Of a stretch of DNA of 6,115 bases, positions 5,377 through 6,115 are shown piece after piece; positions within the stretch are counted from its first letter, which is position 1; each line of letters starts with the position of its first letter. The position numbers and the translations under genes were made by a program. The stretch spans positions 1 to 6,115 of the forward strand of contig JAKAHF010000165.1 of assembly GCA_021815245.1 (NCBI GenBank), given 5' to 3'. Under the pieces are notes generated by a model. It saw only the letters and a list, made by a program, of their open reading frames with translations. It searched no databases and was not told the DNA's origin. This DNA comes from Actinomycetes bacterium. GTDB lineage: Bacteria > Actinomycetota > Thermoleophilia > RBG-16-64-13.

Positions 5377-6115
5377 CCTCGCTCATCGAGCACCTCCCTA
5401 ATCATGGCGGTTAGCGCATCAGGCGAGAAAGGCTTCTCGATGAAGTTGACCCCCTCGGCAACGGTCGTGCCATGGATCATGCCCGAAGGCGTGTACCCCG
5501 ACATGAAGATGACGGGCAAGTCGGGCTGCGATTCCAGTAGGGTCGCGGCCAGGTCAGTGCCCTGTGCCTCTCCGGGCAAGACCATGTCGGTCAGCAGAAG
5601 ATCGACATGGTCGGCCTTGTCAGAGAGCAGCCGCAATGCATCGGCAACCGTGCCGGCGTGCAGCACGCGGTACCCTCGCTCACGGAGCACCCTAACCACG
5701 ATGCTTCTCAATGCTTCCTCATCCTCGACCACGAGGATGGTCTCATCACCGCCGGGGGCCGCTGTCTGACGCGGCTCAGCGTCGAGGCACTCTTCTTCGG
5801 GGGGCTCGACTCGCGGCATGTAAACCGTGAACGTGGTGCCCTCTCCCGGGCGGCTTTCCACAAATATGCTTCCGTTGCTCTGCTTCACAATGCCGTACAC
5901 GGTGGCGAGGCCCAGCCCCGTTCCCTGGCCGGGTTCTCCCGTGGTGAAGAACGGCTCGAAGACGCGCTCCTTGGTCGCCTCGTCCATACCCACACCCGTG
6001 TCGGAGATAGTCAGAGTGACGTACCGTCCCGCCTCCATGTCGGGGCAATCCGTCGGCCCTCCCTCTTCTACCTCGAGGTTGGCCGTTCTCAACGAGAGCG
6101 CGCCCCCATCGGGCA
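5373..6115 (-). CDS. C-terminal part of a second hybrid histidine kinase: HATPase-REC (partial)
   Basis: The minus-strand frame is open to the window edge, so the start, sensor domains and HisKA lie outside. About 246 residues are visible. They begin PDGGALSLRTANLEV, the segment just after the N-box. Numbered from the first visible residue, DTGVGMD starts at D38, followed by VFEPFFTTG at 51-59 and the GQGTGLGLATVYGIV lid near 62-76. The receiver (about 124-244) has E130/D131, phosphoacceptor D176 in LLLTDMVLPG, S205 in MSGY and K227 in EKPFSP, all intact. The TTG at 6092-6090 is an internal Leu codon, not a start. Layout and sequence closely match the end of the hybrid kinase at 464-2830, for example FEPFFTT, GTGLGLA-VYGIV and KPFSP, so they are paralogues. 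The stop overlaps the TTG of the downstream PAS remnant, implying one operon. Confidence 0.92.
   Translation of the reverse strand, partial: PDGGALSLRTANLEVEEGGPTDCPDMEAGRYVTLTISDTGVGMDEATKERVFEPFFTTGEPGQGTGLGLATVYGIVKQSNGSIFVESRPGEGTTFTVYMPRVEPPEEECLDAEPRQTAAPGGDETILVVEDEEALRSIVVRVLRERGYRVLHAGTVADALRLLSDKADHVDLLLTDMVLPGEAQGTDLAATLLESQPDLPVIFMSGYTPSGMIHGTTVAEGVNFIEKPFSPDALTAMIREVLDERG

Noticed and set aside
1..6115. CRISPR arrays, insertion sequences or attachment sites near the tRNAs
   Set aside because: I saw no spaced direct repeats, transposase or integrase motifs, and no repeated copy of a tRNA 3' end elsewhere in the window.

Overview
The window is GC-rich (roughly 60-65% by eye) bacterial chromosomal DNA. 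The tRNA-Gln closely resembles actinobacterial tRNA-Gln(CTG) genes as I remember them. Together with the GC content and the crowding of PAS-containing hybrid histidine kinases, this suggests a high-GC actinobacterium, possibly from a deep or environmental lineage such as Coriobacteriia. The assignment is inference; no rRNA or other marker gene is present.

Layout. (1) Positions 1-102, plus strand: the last 33 codons of an ERG4/ERG24 (sterol reductase-like) integral membrane protein. (2) 216-410, plus: a small two-helix membrane protein of unknown function with a strong ribosome binding site. (3) 411-470: a 12-bp inverted repeat with one bulge, lying between two convergent genes and overlapping the stop codon of the second; it is a candidate shared terminator. 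(4) 464-2830, minus: a complete soluble hybrid histidine kinase, with three PAS-type sensor domains, HisKA, HATPase and a C-terminal receiver. (5) 2893-3076, minus: a tandem tRNA-Gln(CTG) and tRNA-Glu(CTC) pair followed by a hairpin. (6) 3217-5061, plus: a membrane histidine kinase with seven predicted helices, PAS, HisKA and HATPase, and no receiver. (7) 5077-5376, minus: the decayed remains of a small PAS-domain protein, readable only by joining three reading frames. (8) 5373-6115, minus: the C-terminal part (HATPase plus receiver) of a second hybrid kinase that runs off the window.

Taken together, this is a signal-transduction cluster: three histidine kinases of the HPK4-like type (H-box with HDFNN or HDYNN where visible) and one dead PAS gene, arranged around a tRNA pair. 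No DNA-binding response regulator, HPt protein, GGDEF or EAL protein is in the window, so the output of these kinases cannot be read from it. Both hybrid kinases have the same HATPase-receiver ending and look like paralogues. The most unusual item is the multi-frame PAS remnant. I did not find convincing evidence of a wholly new system.
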